From a virus: 54,970 nucleotides of DNA. How positions within the stretch are numbered: position 1 is the stretch's first letter; every line of letters starts with the position of its first letter. The translations under genes were made by a program, and so were the position numbers. A model generated the notes under the pieces. The model was not told the DNA's origin. It ran no database searches and saw only the letters and a program-made list of their open reading frames with translations. Positions 32,673 through 40,640 of this stretch are shown here, piece after piece. The stretch lies in the IMG/VR virus record IMGVR_UViG_3300009068_000049, positions 1-54,970 of that record. One strand, 5' to 3'.

Positions 32673-33268
32673 GCTTTAATATCCGTAGATTCAATTAAAG
32701 TATAAGTAAAAGAATTACCGTGTAAATCTTTTGATTTTCTACAAATTTTCATAAACTCTTCAAAATCAGCGGATTTTTTAAATACCTGACATCCTTCTGA
32801 CCAGTTTTCAACATAAGTAGAATCTGCACCAGCTTTATGAATATTGATACCAAAAACACCCTCTTGAATTTTATTCTCGTCATAATTTAGGTCTTTGTTA
32901 GCGTCTCTATAAACTTTAACGTTTTTAGCTTGACCTAATGCTTCATATTTACCTTGGTGTAATCTAATTGTATGAGATCCTCTATATTGTCCCTCTACCA
33001 ATCTAGCAACACCAGCTGCGTTATGATATTCTAAAACCCCTTTCTTTCCTGGATCAGTTGTAGCTGGCCATTCGTGATATTTCCAAGCTCCAGTTTCATC
33101 CTTGTATGATATAGTTAATAGATCATCAAAAGCATTAGTAACATTCTGTCCGGTAGAAGAATTTCGGATCCCAATAATGTTAACATCAAATCCTTTGTTG
33201 TTAGCGTCTTCAAAATAGACATAACCTTTAGCTTTAATAGCACCTTCAATTTGTTCTCTTGTGTACAT
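32669..33268 (-). CDS. L,D-transpeptidase-fold or related cell-wall protein
   Basis: Residues about 125-165 contain FGINIHKAG and VENWSEGCQVF: His followed by S-x-G-C, the active-site arrangement of L,D-transpeptidase (YkuD) folds. Upstream are GVARLVEGQYRGSHTIRLHQ and a beta-rich body. Phage proteins of this type lie in lysis regions and may cut or modify peptidoglycan peptides. Last gene of the minus cell-wall cluster. Substrate not determinable. Confidence 0.65.
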   Translation of the reverse strand: MYTREQIEGAIKAKGYVYFEDANNKGFDVNIIGIRNSSTGQNVTNAFDDLLTISYKDETGAWKYHEWPATTDPGKKGVLEYHNAAGVARLVEGQYRGSHTIRLHQGKYEALGQAKNVKVYRDANKDLNYDENKIQEGVFGINIHKAGADSTYVENWSEGCQVFKKSADFEEFMKICRKSKDLHGNSFTYTLIESTDIKA

Positions 33269-33306
33269 TTTTTTTAGTTTTATTTAATGCTATTTATCCA
33301 ATTATT

Positions 33307-33882
33307 TCAATAATTCTTGTACCTGAAATTCATACTTATAACAATTCTCTGTTCATTACTTAAATTTTTAGATACGTAATGTGGTAATGTGCTGTCAAAC
33401 ATTGCAAATTTACACGGTTTAGCTTCAATCTCTTCTTGACGAACTTTATACGGATTAACATTATATTGGAATACTAGGTTACCACTATTAGGAGGAACTT
33501 GTACCCATATAGCTGCACTAACGTGAGCACCGCTTTCATAGTTGTCCGATGTTTCGTGTGAATGCAGATTAGTTGATTCGTTTGGATTGTGTATCACTGC
33601 CCAGAATGATGAATTAGGATCCTGTCCTTCTTTATTTTGCCAGCATAATTCGATTTCTTTACCAAATGATTCATACCATTCATCGCAAAGTTTTTTTGCA
33701 ATTCTTTGTATCTGTGGGGTAAAATTTATTCGGATGTCCTCGTATCTTATATTGGTAATATCCTTAGACATGTTCCTACCCTCGTTATAATTGGATAGGA
33801 TCATGTCTATTATCGGATTAGGATCTTCATCTAATTGACCAATTAAATACTCAGTTTTTGTTAGAGTAACTATCTCAGCCAT
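33307..33882 (-). CDS. 2-oxoglutarate/Fe(II)-dependent oxygenase-like protein
   Basis: A jelly-roll oxygenase of 191 aa: NLHSHETSDN (iron-binding His), VSAAIWVQVPPNSGNLVFQ, and FAMFDSTLPHYVSKN with a distal His, then NEQRIVISMNFR giving the 2-oxoglutarate-binding Arg. This resembles the putative 2OG-Fe(II) oxygenases common in large phages and cyanophages, often near structural genes. Substrate unknown; modification of a phage structural protein is plausible. Confidence 0.78.
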   Translation of the reverse strand: MAEIVTLTKTEYLIGQLDEDPNPIIDMILSNYNEGRNMSKDITNIRYEDIRINFTPQIQRIAKKLCDEWYESFGKEIELCWQNKEGQDPNSSFWAVIHNPNESTNLHSHETSDNYESGAHVSAAIWVQVPPNSGNLVFQYNVNPYKVRQEEIEAKPCKFAMFDSTLPHYVSKNLSNEQRIVISMNFRYKNY

Positions 33883-33886
33883 AATA

Positions 33887-35008
33887 TTACCACTTAAAAG
33901 CTTTCTTAAATCCTTTGTCTATTGATTTACCGGTATCTTTAAAGCCTTTATCTATATCATTACCTACGTCCTTAGCAGTATTGGCAGCTTCGTTAGCTAA
34001 TCTCTCAGCTTCTCTAGCAGCATCATCTGCAGCTTTTTGTGTAGCAGCAGCAGCTTCGTTAGCTAATCTTTCAGTTTCTCTAGCAGCATCATCAGCAGCT
34101 TTTTGTGTAGCAGCAGCAGCTTCTTTTGCTAGTCTATCTGCTTCAGCAGCTTGTTCAGCAGCTTGATCTGCTAATTTTTTAGCTTCATCTACACCATTTT
34201 CAGCTAGATCTATTGCTGGATTAAGATCAAGATCCACATTAACATCAGCATCTAAGCCAACAAGTAAAGCAGCTTCGCCGCTAATACCAACGCTTACTTC
34301 TCCGTCGTTATATGTAGCGTGTGCTTCGCCTTCTGCACCAACTTGTAATCCTACACTAGCTCCTACTTCTCCGCTTGCTTCCGCTCCTCCTAATGGAGTA
34401 TCTACACCAGCTTTACCGCCAGCTTCTACACCAGCACCAGCACCAGCCATAGCACCACCTCCTACATCAACACCATGTTCGCCTACGCTCGCATGTCCTT
34501 CCACTCCAGCGTGAGCTTCAGCGTAAGCTCCAGCATGTCCTTCAGCATCAGCTTCAACTTTAACCTCACCTAGTGGAGTATCAAGTCCTGCTTCAGCGTG
34601 AGCTTCTGCACTTGCTTCAACTTCAACTCTAGCGCTAACTTCTGCACCTGCTTCAATCTTAGCATCAGATCCGTCCCATCCCGCTTCTGCGTGTGCTTCC
34701 GCACTTGCCTCTGCGCTTGCGTGTGCTTCTGCGTGAGCATCAGCTTCTGCTTCAGCACTTACTCCACCACCTAAATCTTGGCTTGCGTGAGCTTCTGCAT
34801 TTGCTTCTGCACTTACTTCAGCACTTACACCTGCTTCTGCACTTGCGTGAGCCATAGTACCATCGATACCTGCTTCTGCACTTGCGTGTGCTTCTGCTGA
34901 AGCATCATAGCTTGCATCTGCACTTGCTCCTACATTTTCATTTCCTGTTTGAGTAGCCGCACTTCCGTTTGTAGATGCGCTTGCTCCTGTTTCTACTTCT
35001 TCGTTCAT
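33887..35008 (-). CDS. Ala/Glu/His-rich repeat protein with helical tail
   Basis: About 373 residues of extreme composition. The first 240 are built of repeated A-E-A-H-A-S-A-E-A type units mixed with Gly-rich stretches. Then comes VGLDADVNVDLDLNPAIDLA, followed by two nearly identical 22-residue heptad units (AATQKAADDAAREAERLANE) and an end VGNDIDKGFKDTGKSIDKGF. No signal peptide. ATG 35008 preferred over an upstream TTG inside a Lys codon run. Possibly a fibrous or disordered virion component; function unknown. Confidence 0.7.
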   Translation of the reverse strand: MNEEVETGASASTNGSAATQTGNENVGASADASYDASAEAHASAEAGIDGTMAHASAEAGVSAEVSAEANAEAHASQDLGGGVSAEAEADAHAEAHASAEASAEAHAEAGWDGSDAKIEAGAEVSARVEVEASAEAHAEAGLDTPLGEVKVEADAEGHAGAYAEAHAGVEGHASVGEHGVDVGGGAMAGAGAGVEAGGKAGVDTPLGGAEASGEVGASVGLQVGAEGEAHATYNDGEVSVGISGEAALLVGLDADVNVDLDLNPAIDLAENGVDEAKKLADQAAEQAAEADRLAKEAAAATQKAADDAARETERLANEAAAATQKAADDAAREAERLANEAANTAKDVGNDIDKGFKDTGKSIDKGFKKAFKW

Positions 35009-35024
35009 CTTTTTCTTTTTCTCT

Positions 35025-35306
35025 TTATTTTGCTTTTTCTTCTTCAATTGTACTCTCCACGAATTTATCCCTTTGATCTTGAAGATAGTTGATTCTGTCT
35101 AATAGAATTTGTTTATCACTTTCGGTAGTTTTTTTAATATAAGCCTCTTTCTCCTCATATTGCTTTTGCCAAAATCCTACCCTTTCTTCCATTAATCTAT
35201 TTTGATAATATATTACACCAAGCATAAGGATAATCACAAATGATTGCTCCTTAAGCTTAGACATAAAAACATCAAAAAATCCTCCCACTGGGGTTTTAGA
35301 TTCCAC
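35025..35306 (-). CDS. Membrane-anchored coiled-coil protein (spanin/holin-like candidate)
   Basis: One transmembrane segment (about residues 22-36, SFVIILMLGVIYY) followed by a charged coiled coil to the end (WQKQYEEKEAYIKKT, LLDRINYLQDQRDKF). This topology, next to an endolysin and a small lipoprotein gene, resembles an inner-membrane spanin or holin partner. GTG start at 35306. It lies 2 bp downstream of the endolysin gene. Confidence 0.6.
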   Translation of the reverse strand: MESKTPVGGFFDVFMSKLKEQSFVIILMLGVIYYQNRLMEERVGFWQKQYEEKEAYIKKTTESDKQILLDRINYLQDQRDKFVESTIEEEKAK

Positions 35307-35308
35307 GA

Positions 35309-36145
35309 TTACTTAAGTAATGAGTAATACTCCTTAAAGTGTTTAATTCTATCAGGTAATCCAATAGTTCCACCGTTTACTCTTTTTGTTACTGCTGTAA
35401 CTGTAGCATCGTCTGCTCCTTTATCACAAATACTCCAAAGACTATTGTTATTAAAGAAGAATGCTGCAGACATTAAAGGGTATTTAGTAGCAACTAAATC
35501 AGGATTTCCTAGAATATCATCATCTACGAATTTATCAAAAGAAGCATAGTTAGATTTACCAGTTAATTGGATATAACCTCTACCTCTAAATTTAAATCCT
35601 TCCTTAGAAGCTTCGTCGCCGTTACCCATTCTGCTTCCGTAAACTCTAGAAGCAATCTTTTCTGGCTGTCTTGCATAAGACTCGTTAAGATTGCCAGGAA
35701 AATATTTAGGGAAGATCTTTTTAAGACCGTCAGCAGAGTAGTTAAGATTTTCTGAAACTGCTTTAAAACCTCCAGACTCGTGTCCACACTGTGCTAAGAA
35801 GTGTGCAAGTCTTAAAGTATTTGTAATATTAAATTTAGCTGCTGTATCAGGGATCTGCGCAAGAACTGCATCAGGAACATGTCCCTTTAAATTTTCTAGC
35901 TTGAAAGCTGAAGGTGGTATAGAAACAGGAGTTGCTGTAACTGGAGTTGCTGCAACCGGAGCTGATCCAAACATTTTAGACCAAGTTCCGTCACCAACTA
36001 TACCATCGGCTGTTAGTCCGTTAGCTGATTGCCATTCTTTAACTTTTGATTCTGTACCAGGACCAAAAGAACCATCTGCGGCCAGTCCTAATTTTTCTTG
36101 GAGTTTTTTTACATCTTCTCCTTTAGATCCATTTTTAAGTAACAT
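35309..36145 (-). CDS. Endolysin: peptidoglycan-binding domain plus GH19 domain
   Basis: Residues 1-65 are a PG_binding_1 repeat (LLKNGSKGEDVKKLQEKLGL, DGIVGDGTWSKMFG). A Pro/Ala/Thr linker follows, and residues about 85-275 are a GH19 lytic domain: LAHFLAQCGHESGGFKAVSE (catalytic Glu), KFRGRGYIQLTGKSNY, FFFNNNSLW. Cleaves peptidoglycan glycan strands at lysis. No signal peptide, so release needs a holin. Neighbouring membrane and lipoprotein genes support a lysis cassette. Confidence 0.9.
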   Translation of the reverse strand: MLLKNGSKGEDVKKLQEKLGLAADGSFGPGTESKVKEWQSANGLTADGIVGDGTWSKMFGSAPVAATPVTATPVSIPPSAFKLENLKGHVPDAVLAQIPDTAAKFNITNTLRLAHFLAQCGHESGGFKAVSENLNYSADGLKKIFPKYFPGNLNESYARQPEKIASRVYGSRMGNGDEASKEGFKFRGRGYIQLTGKSNYASFDKFVDDDILGNPDLVATKYPLMSAAFFFNNNSLWSICDKGADDATVTAVTKRVNGGTIGLPDRIKHFKEYYSLLK

Positions 36146-36187
36146 AGGAATATATTTTTAATTATATATTCCCATTTTAAGATAAAA

Positions 36188-36442
36188 CTATCGATAGCTA
36201 ATCCTAGTAACGCCTATAGTGTCACCAACTTCATATTTAATCTTACTTCTAAAGGATCTTCCACAAGATGTTTGTAATCTATATCCAAGGGGACGATTTA
36301 TATCGTCATGTACAGATATGGGGTGAATCTCCTCACAGGAGGTAACTACGCATTTTATGATTTCTTCCTTTTTCTTAACTTCTAAACAAGATTGTAAGAA
36401 TGATAGAGAAATCAAAGATAATATTAGGAAAGATTTTTTCAT
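36188..36442 (-). CDS. Small lipoprotein, 84 aa (possible outer-membrane spanin)
   Basis: Signal MKKSFLILSLISLSFLQSC with lipobox Cys19; the mature part of 65 residues has three more Cys (CVVTSCEE, TSCGRSF). First gene upstream of the endolysin, so a spanin-like role in lysis is possible, although the mature part is not Pro-rich. Its start codon is 4 nt after a -7 box. Confidence 0.65.
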   Translation of the reverse strand: MKKSFLILSLISLSFLQSCLEVKKKEEIIKCVVTSCEEIHPISVHDDINRPLGYRLQTSCGRSFRSKIKYEVGDTIGVTRISYR

Positions 36443-36446
36443 ATAA

Positions 36447-36458
36447 CAAATGTAGAAA
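36447..36458 (-). promoter_or_regulatory. -7 box TTTCTACATTTG before lipoprotein
   Basis: TTTCTACATTTG on the minus strand ends 4 nt before ATG 36442. A T-rich block occupies the upstream position but lacks the AATCA part. Likely promoter of the lysis cluster 36442-32669, giving a leaderless mRNA. Confidence 0.55.
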
Positions 36459-36486
36459 TTTATATTTGAACAAAAAAAAGAAAATT

Positions 36487-36663
36487 CTATTTTTCTTGAA
36501 ATATCTCCTTATATACCTTAATTCTTTCGTCTGCTATCTGTAAACACATCTTCTTCTGCATTTCTTTGTTTCCCCCTGGATGTTTTTTTCTAAATAGTTC
36601 ATATAATTCTAATCTATCTTTCTCTAATTTTCTTCCCTGAGGTATTTCTATTTTTTCCACCAT
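36487..36663 (-). CDS. Hypothetical protein, 58 aa
   Basis: Short minus ORF starting MVEKIEIPQGRKLEKDRLEL; basic and helical (ELFRKKHPGGNKEMQKK). It fills the gap between the small RNA and the lipoprotein gene. Codon choice looks like its neighbours. Function unknown. Confidence 0.55.
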   Translation of the reverse strand: MVEKIEIPQGRKLEKDRLELYELFRKKHPGGNKEMQKKMCLQIADERIKVYKEIFQEK

Positions 36664-36711
36664 GATTTGTGATATATAATATAAGATTTATACTATCTAA
36701 GAACTAAAAAA

Positions 36712-36796
36712 TTTCTATCTTACACGGCTTAGGACCGTGATGTTACGCAAGTATCATCTAAGGGTCAAGGAATTCGCAACCACCTTGACCCTTTTT
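36712..36796 (+). ncRNA. Structured small RNA candidate with intrinsic terminator
   Basis: TTTCTATCTTAC (36712-36723) resembles the phage -7 box. After it come three palindromes. Hairpin 1 is CACGG-CTTAGGA-CCGTG (36723-36739). Hairpin 2 is ATG/CAT and TAC/GTA around a GCAA tetraloop with one U-U mismatch (36740-36757). Hairpin 3 is AAGGGTCAAGG/CCTTGACCCTT (36760-36793), followed by TTTTT. CTTAG (36728) can also pair with CTAAG (36758), giving an alternative fold. No known RNA family recognised. A 32-codon ORF starts at 36741, but it runs through the terminator. Confidence 0.65.
36760..36796 (+). terminator. Rho-independent terminator
   Basis: An 11-bp perfect stem AAGGGTCAAGG/CCTTGACCCTT with a 12-nt loop, then TTTTT. 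Strongest terminator in the window; it ends the small RNA and insulates the export operon at 36945. Confidence 0.8.
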
Positions 36797-36944
36797 AATT
36801 CTTTCATTTTAAGTATTTTAAGTATTTTATTCATTTAGCTCATTTTAATTATTTAAACATATTTTTAAATTTTTACATATATCACAACATTTTTTTGGCA
36901 TAAAAAAATATATAGATAGACAACCAATTAAATAACTAAAAAAA
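36797..36944 (+). other. AT-rich leader of the export operon
   Basis: 148 bp without an ORF. Contains a tandem AAGTATTTT repeat (about 36811-36829) and CATTTTTTTGG near 36888, which may be an upstream promoter element; no clear TAnnTTTG box follows. A-rich translation leader ACTAAAAAAA directly precedes ATG 36945. Confidence 0.4.
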
Positions 36945-38876
36945 ATGAGGACACTAAGAATGTTAGGTGTTTTGGCGTTTTTTATGACGCTAACACTTGA
37001 CTTATTTTCACAATCTGGACCGCCAGCACCTTCACCGGGTATTTGGGCCATAATCGACACTAACTACACTGTCGGTACAACAGCACAAGGAATTACAACC
37101 GCAAGGATTACTTCTAAAAACACTACGCTTACAAAGTATACGGGTGTTCAATTTAGAGTATTCTACGATAAAATAGCATTTACCAATGCTACAGTATCTC
37201 TTCTAGGATCTCCTACTAACTTAGATTTCCAGTACATAACCAATCCTGCAAACGGTTACATTACTATGACCTTAGTTTATACTGGATCAAGCTCCACGTA
37301 TACATTACCTGACGGTGAGAGATTTCAGATTACTTTTACTCACGCTGCTTCGTCAGTATTTAACAACTTAGCATCTATTACGCCATTAGCTTGGTCAGTT
37401 GTACCAGCAGCTAATACCTTCCAACAATATGCAGCTACCCAGGAAGGAGCAGATACAACTCTAGGTTTACATAATTACGGTGGTAACTTCGTATTTCAAA
37501 ACTTTGATTATCATGGAACATTTGCCAACGTAACTGGATCAGGAGCTAAGAATTTAACATTAGCTTTACAAACAAGACCAGCTGGCGGTAACACATGGTC
37601 ACAGCATTCAACATACGTTACAGATATAAACGGGGACTTTGCTATATCTGTTCCATTAGATACTACTTATTGGGACGTAAGATTAGCAATACAGGGTGAT
37701 TCAATGGCAGTAGGTAACGTTATTTCAACTGCAGATGCTCAATTGATCAACCAATGGGTATTAGGCAACGGTACAATGTCAGGATTCGATTATTATACAG
37801 CAGATGTTAACGAATCTGATAACGTAACTATCACTGACGCATACGGTGTATTTGGTAGAATATCAGGAAGATTCGCAGCATGGCCTAACAACACTAAAGA
37901 CGTTAAATTCTTTACACAATCAGAATACAACACAATCAACGCTTCTTCAACTAACTACACTTCATCAATTACAGGAGCAACTAACTTTACATTCGACATC
38001 TTACCAGGACAGCCGGATTCAGTTGTTTACTACGTGGTTGTACCAGGTGATGCTAACGGTACAGGTTATCATATGGCTCGTGTAACTCCAATCGAAGTAT
38101 TGGTTGGACCTGCACCAGGATTAGAGAATCAGATCTATAATGTAATAGACACTAAAGTAGAATATGATTTTCCAACATCTTCTATAGAAGTTAACGTTCC
38201 ACATATATCAGTTCAAGAGGGAAATTTAGTAAATATACCAGTTAAAATATTAACTAACGGTATAGAATTAAACTCACTACAATTTGGATTAAAATATAAT
38301 GAAGACTTACTTTCGTTCAAAGGAGTTTATTCATCATCAGCAGCAATGAGATGGTTAACTTATATTAATGCAAATGACGGAGAAATAGATTGGGGTGGAT
38401 ATGATATTACTAACAGTCAAAATACTCTAAAAAACGGGGACGAAATAGTAACACTGCAATTCGTAGCACTTCAGCCTCAAAACCAATGGGAGGAGAGTCC
38501 TTTATACACTACTAGAAAATTTGCAGGAAATGCAGCAAATTCTAAAGACTTAACGCTAACTCCAACAAATGGGATACTTCAGGTATTAAAGATATCTAAT
38601 GGACAAATAATAGACGCAAACTCTATGATAGTCTACCCTAATCCGTTCGAAAAAGATGTTACAATAACATTTAGCTTAGCCGAAACTACTAATGCTACAT
38701 TATACATATCGGATTTACAAGGAAGAAAGATAGCTACAATACTAACTGGACAAGTACCAAACGGACAATTTTCTTACTATACTGATCTTGGTAAATTACA
38801 ATCAGGATTATATTTCGTAACTCTAACTACAGAGAACGGAACACCTATAGTAGAAAAAATAGCTAAAATAAAATAA
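36945..38876 (+). CDS. Exported protein with cohesin/dockerin-like parts and T9SS C-terminal sorting domain
   Basis: Signal peptide in residues 1-23 (MRTLRMLGVLAFFMTLTLDL, then FSQ). Middle: beta-sandwich domains and a dockerin-like stretch with AQLINQWVLG and YYTADVNESDNVTITDAYGV. Residues about 410-530: a cohesin-like domain (VQEGNLVNIPVKILTNGIEL, LQFGLKYNEDLLSFKGV). Last 80 residues: type A sorting domain of the Bacteroidetes type IX secretion system (VYPNPFEKDVTITFSL, ISDLQGRKI, LQSGLYFVTL, KIAKIK). It would be exported by Sec, then moved across the outer membrane by the host T9SS. First gene of the operon to 45621. Confidence 0.85.
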   Translation: MRTLRMLGVLAFFMTLTLDLFSQSGPPAPSPGIWAIIDTNYTVGTTAQGITTARITSKNTTLTKYTGVQFRVFYDKIAFTNATVSLLGSPTNLDFQYITNPANGYITMTLVYTGSSSTYTLPDGERFQITFTHAASSVFNNLASITPLAWSVVPAANTFQQYAATQEGADTTLGLHNYGGNFVFQNFDYHGTFANVTGSGAKNLTLALQTRPAGGNTWSQHSTYVTDINGDFAISVPLDTTYWDVRLAIQGDSMAVGNVISTADAQLINQWVLGNGTMSGFDYYTADVNESDNVTITDAYGVFGRISGRFAAWPNNTKDVKFFTQSEYNTINASSTNYTSSITGATNFTFDILPGQPDSVVYYVVVPGDANGTGYHMARVTPIEVLVGPAPGLENQIYNVIDTKVEYDFPTSSIEVNVPHISVQEGNLVNIPVKILTNGIELNSLQFGLKYNEDLLSFKGVYSSSAAMRWLTYINANDGEIDWGGYDITNSQNTLKNGDEIVTLQFVALQPQNQWEESPLYTTRKFAGNAANSKDLTLTPTNGILQVLKISNGQIIDANSMIVYPNPFEKDVTITFSLAETTNATLYISDLQGRKIATILTGQVPNGQFSYYTDLGKLQSGLYFVTLTTENGTPIVEKIAKIK

Positions 38877-38885
38877 GATAAAAAT

Positions 38886-39224
38886 ATGAGCGAAGAAACA
38901 AATGCACCAGAGGCCAACGAGGGATCTTGGTCAGGATTAAAAAAGACAATCATAGGAACACTAACTACAGTAATTGCAGGGGGAGGAGTATGGTTAAGTA
39001 CTACTATGTTTGGTGGTGGTAGTGAAGAACCTTCAGAGGAGACTAAAACCGAACAAACTGGAGGACAAGCACCTATTACAATTAACGTTGAGCAGAATCA
39101 GGAAAATAAACAAAAGACTGAAAATGGCGGAGGTAATACAATTATACACGAAAGAGTTATTGAAAAACCTGCAGCAACACAAGAGCCTGTTAAACCTAAA
39201 AAAGAGGAAGAGGAATCTTGGTAA
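38886..39224 (+). CDS. Single-pass membrane protein with disordered acidic tail
   Basis: A 20-residue polar start (MSEETNAPEANEGSWSGLKK), one Gly-rich transmembrane segment (TIIGTLTTVIAGGGVWLSTT), then a Glu/Gln/Thr-rich disordered tail of 65 residues. Family not recognised. It lies 9 bp after the T9SS cargo gene. Confidence 0.65.
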   Translation: MSEETNAPEANEGSWSGLKKTIIGTLTTVIAGGGVWLSTTMFGGGSEEPSEETKTEQTGGQAPITINVEQNQENKQKTENGGGNTIIHERVIEKPAATQEPVKPKKEEEESW

Positions 39225-39246
39225 AAAAATAAAATAAGATATAAAA

Positions 39247-39891
39247 ATGTCAATGAAAAAATTCTTTAGCAGTAAAACAGATTACGTGAAAGTAGAAGAT
39301 AAAAATAGATTCTACTATATGCTTCAACAGATGCAAGCAAATAGATGGAGAATAACAGCAATTGTATTAGGATTATTTACCCTTATCATCTTGGGTATCA
39401 ATGCTGGAGTATTCTTAGGTAAAACAATCGGAGAAGATTGGAAAGAAATGCTATTAATCTTATTAGGAGCATTCGTAGGTAACTTAAATAAAGTTGTAGA
39501 TTACTGGTTCAACTCAGAAGATAGAGATAAAATGTTAATTCAAAAAGTTGACGAGGAAGATGGTGTAACACTTTCCAATGTAGCTGATGAATCTTATTCC
39601 GCCGAAAAAAAAACTAGTGTCGTAGACGAAGTTTACAAAGAGGAGCCTATAGTAGAAGAACATATCGTAGAGGAATCTATAGTAGAAGAACCTATCGTAG
39701 AAGAATTTGAAAAAGCTGAAGTCGATGAAGATGGCGACGGTGTAAACGATGGTTACGATACTGACGGAGATGGAGACATCGATGAATATTTCGAACACAG
39801 AAACTGTGATCACGTTTGGGGAGACTCAGATGGAGATGGTTTCGAAGAATGCCAAGAATGCGGATTACTAAGAAGCCAAATAGAAGAATAA
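39247..39891 (+). CDS. Two-helix membrane protein with Glu-rich repeat and Ca-binding-type tail
   Basis: Transmembrane segments at about 35-57 (ITAIVLGLFTLIILGINAGV) and 68-84, the second followed by NLNKVVDYWFNSEDRDK as in some phage holins. Then a repeat of P-I-V-E-E units. The tail contains DEDGDGVNDGYDTDGDGDID and SDGDGFEE, the Asp-rich loops of thrombospondin type-3/EF-hand calcium sites, plus a CDH...C-x2-C pair that could bind zinc. Might bridge membrane and envelope in a calcium-dependent way; the combination is unfamiliar. Confidence 0.65.
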   Translation: MSMKKFFSSKTDYVKVEDKNRFYYMLQQMQANRWRITAIVLGLFTLIILGINAGVFLGKTIGEDWKEMLLILLGAFVGNLNKVVDYWFNSEDRDKMLIQKVDEEDGVTLSNVADESYSAEKKTSVVDEVYKEEPIVEEHIVEESIVEEPIVEEFEKAEVDEDGDGVNDGYDTDGDGDIDEYFEHRNCDHVWGDSDGDGFEECQECGLLRSQIEE

Positions 39892-39893
39892 AA

Positions 39894-40640
39894 ATGAAAA
39901 ATCTAATAATCATAATATCTATATTAAGCTTATTCGGTTGTAAAACTTTACAGGCCCAGCCCCCTCAGAATAATGGCGGGGGCATTGGCTCTGTAAAAAC
40001 TGAACAATATCAAGCGGAGTTTGAGAAAAAACAATCTATCAATGATGTTGCTGATTATACAGATACAATACAAGTTCCTATACAGCTTTTAAAAATCGGT
40101 ATAAATGAAGAATTATATGAATTATATCCGGAGCTTAAAGACAAAAGAGTAGGTTTAGGTGTAACAAATATAGTTATAGAATATCTAGAGTATACTGGTA
40201 GATTCATATTTACAGAGGAGAAAGAAGATATCAAACAAAGAATGATTGCTCAGGATAAGGCTTCGGATAAAGGTATATCAGTTAATAAAATAGACGTTAA
40301 AGGGAATGTAATACTAGCCAAATATTTTGTATACATCGAAGTATATGACTTTAGTGTTTCTGAAGATGAGGTTGTTAAGATTAATGGGCAACAAACAACC
40401 ACACAAACAACAAGATTAGGATTACAAATAAAATTTGTAGACGCTGAAACAAGTCAAGTAATTGTAGGATCTGGATTAGGGGAAGCAAGCACAGTAAAAA
40501 CATCAAATATTTTAGGTGATATCTCAGATGATGTCAAATTTAACCAATCAACTATTGGTATATCTACCAAAAAAGCTTTAGAAACTGCATCGTCAAGGGT
40601 GGTAAGCAGACTAATTACAAAAGGCGTATTTAAAAATTGA
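39894..40640 (+). CDS. CsgG-like outer-membrane lipoprotein
   Basis: Lipoprotein signal MKNLIIIISILSLFGC with Cys16. The mature part follows the CsgG/curli-pore pattern: VGLGVTNIVIEYLEYTGRF, FTEEKEDIKQRM, VILAKYFVYIEVYDFS, TRLGLQIKFVDAETSQVI and a C-terminal helix pair. CsgG forms an outer-membrane secretion pore. ATG 39894 was chosen because the lipoprotein signal begins there, although the frame is open further upstream. Placed between exported partners, it may form the export route for operon products. Confidence 0.75.
   Translation: MKNLIIIISILSLFGCKTLQAQPPQNNGGGIGSVKTEQYQAEFEKKQSINDVADYTDTIQVPIQLLKIGINEELYELYPELKDKRVGLGVTNIVIEYLEYTGRFIFTEEKEDIKQRMIAQDKASDKGISVNKIDVKGNVILAKYFVYIEVYDFSVSEDEVVKINGQQTTTQTTRLGLQIKFVDAETSQVIVGSGLGEASTVKTSNILGDISDDVKFNQSTIGISTKKALETASSRVVSRLITKGVFKN

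Noticed and set aside
33915-34166. Plus-strand Ser/Ala/Leu-rich ORF
   Set aside because: Antisense of the duplicated heptad units in the Ala/Glu/His-rich protein.
36741-36839. 32-aa ORF with basic start and hydrophobic end overlapping the small RNA
   Set aside because: It runs through a strong terminator hairpin and T-run, and the RNA structure explains the sequence better; kept only as a remote toxin-peptide option.
39816-39893. 26-residue N-terminal extension of the CsgG-like protein
   Set aside because: It overlaps the preceding gene and would bury the lipoprotein signal that begins at 39894.
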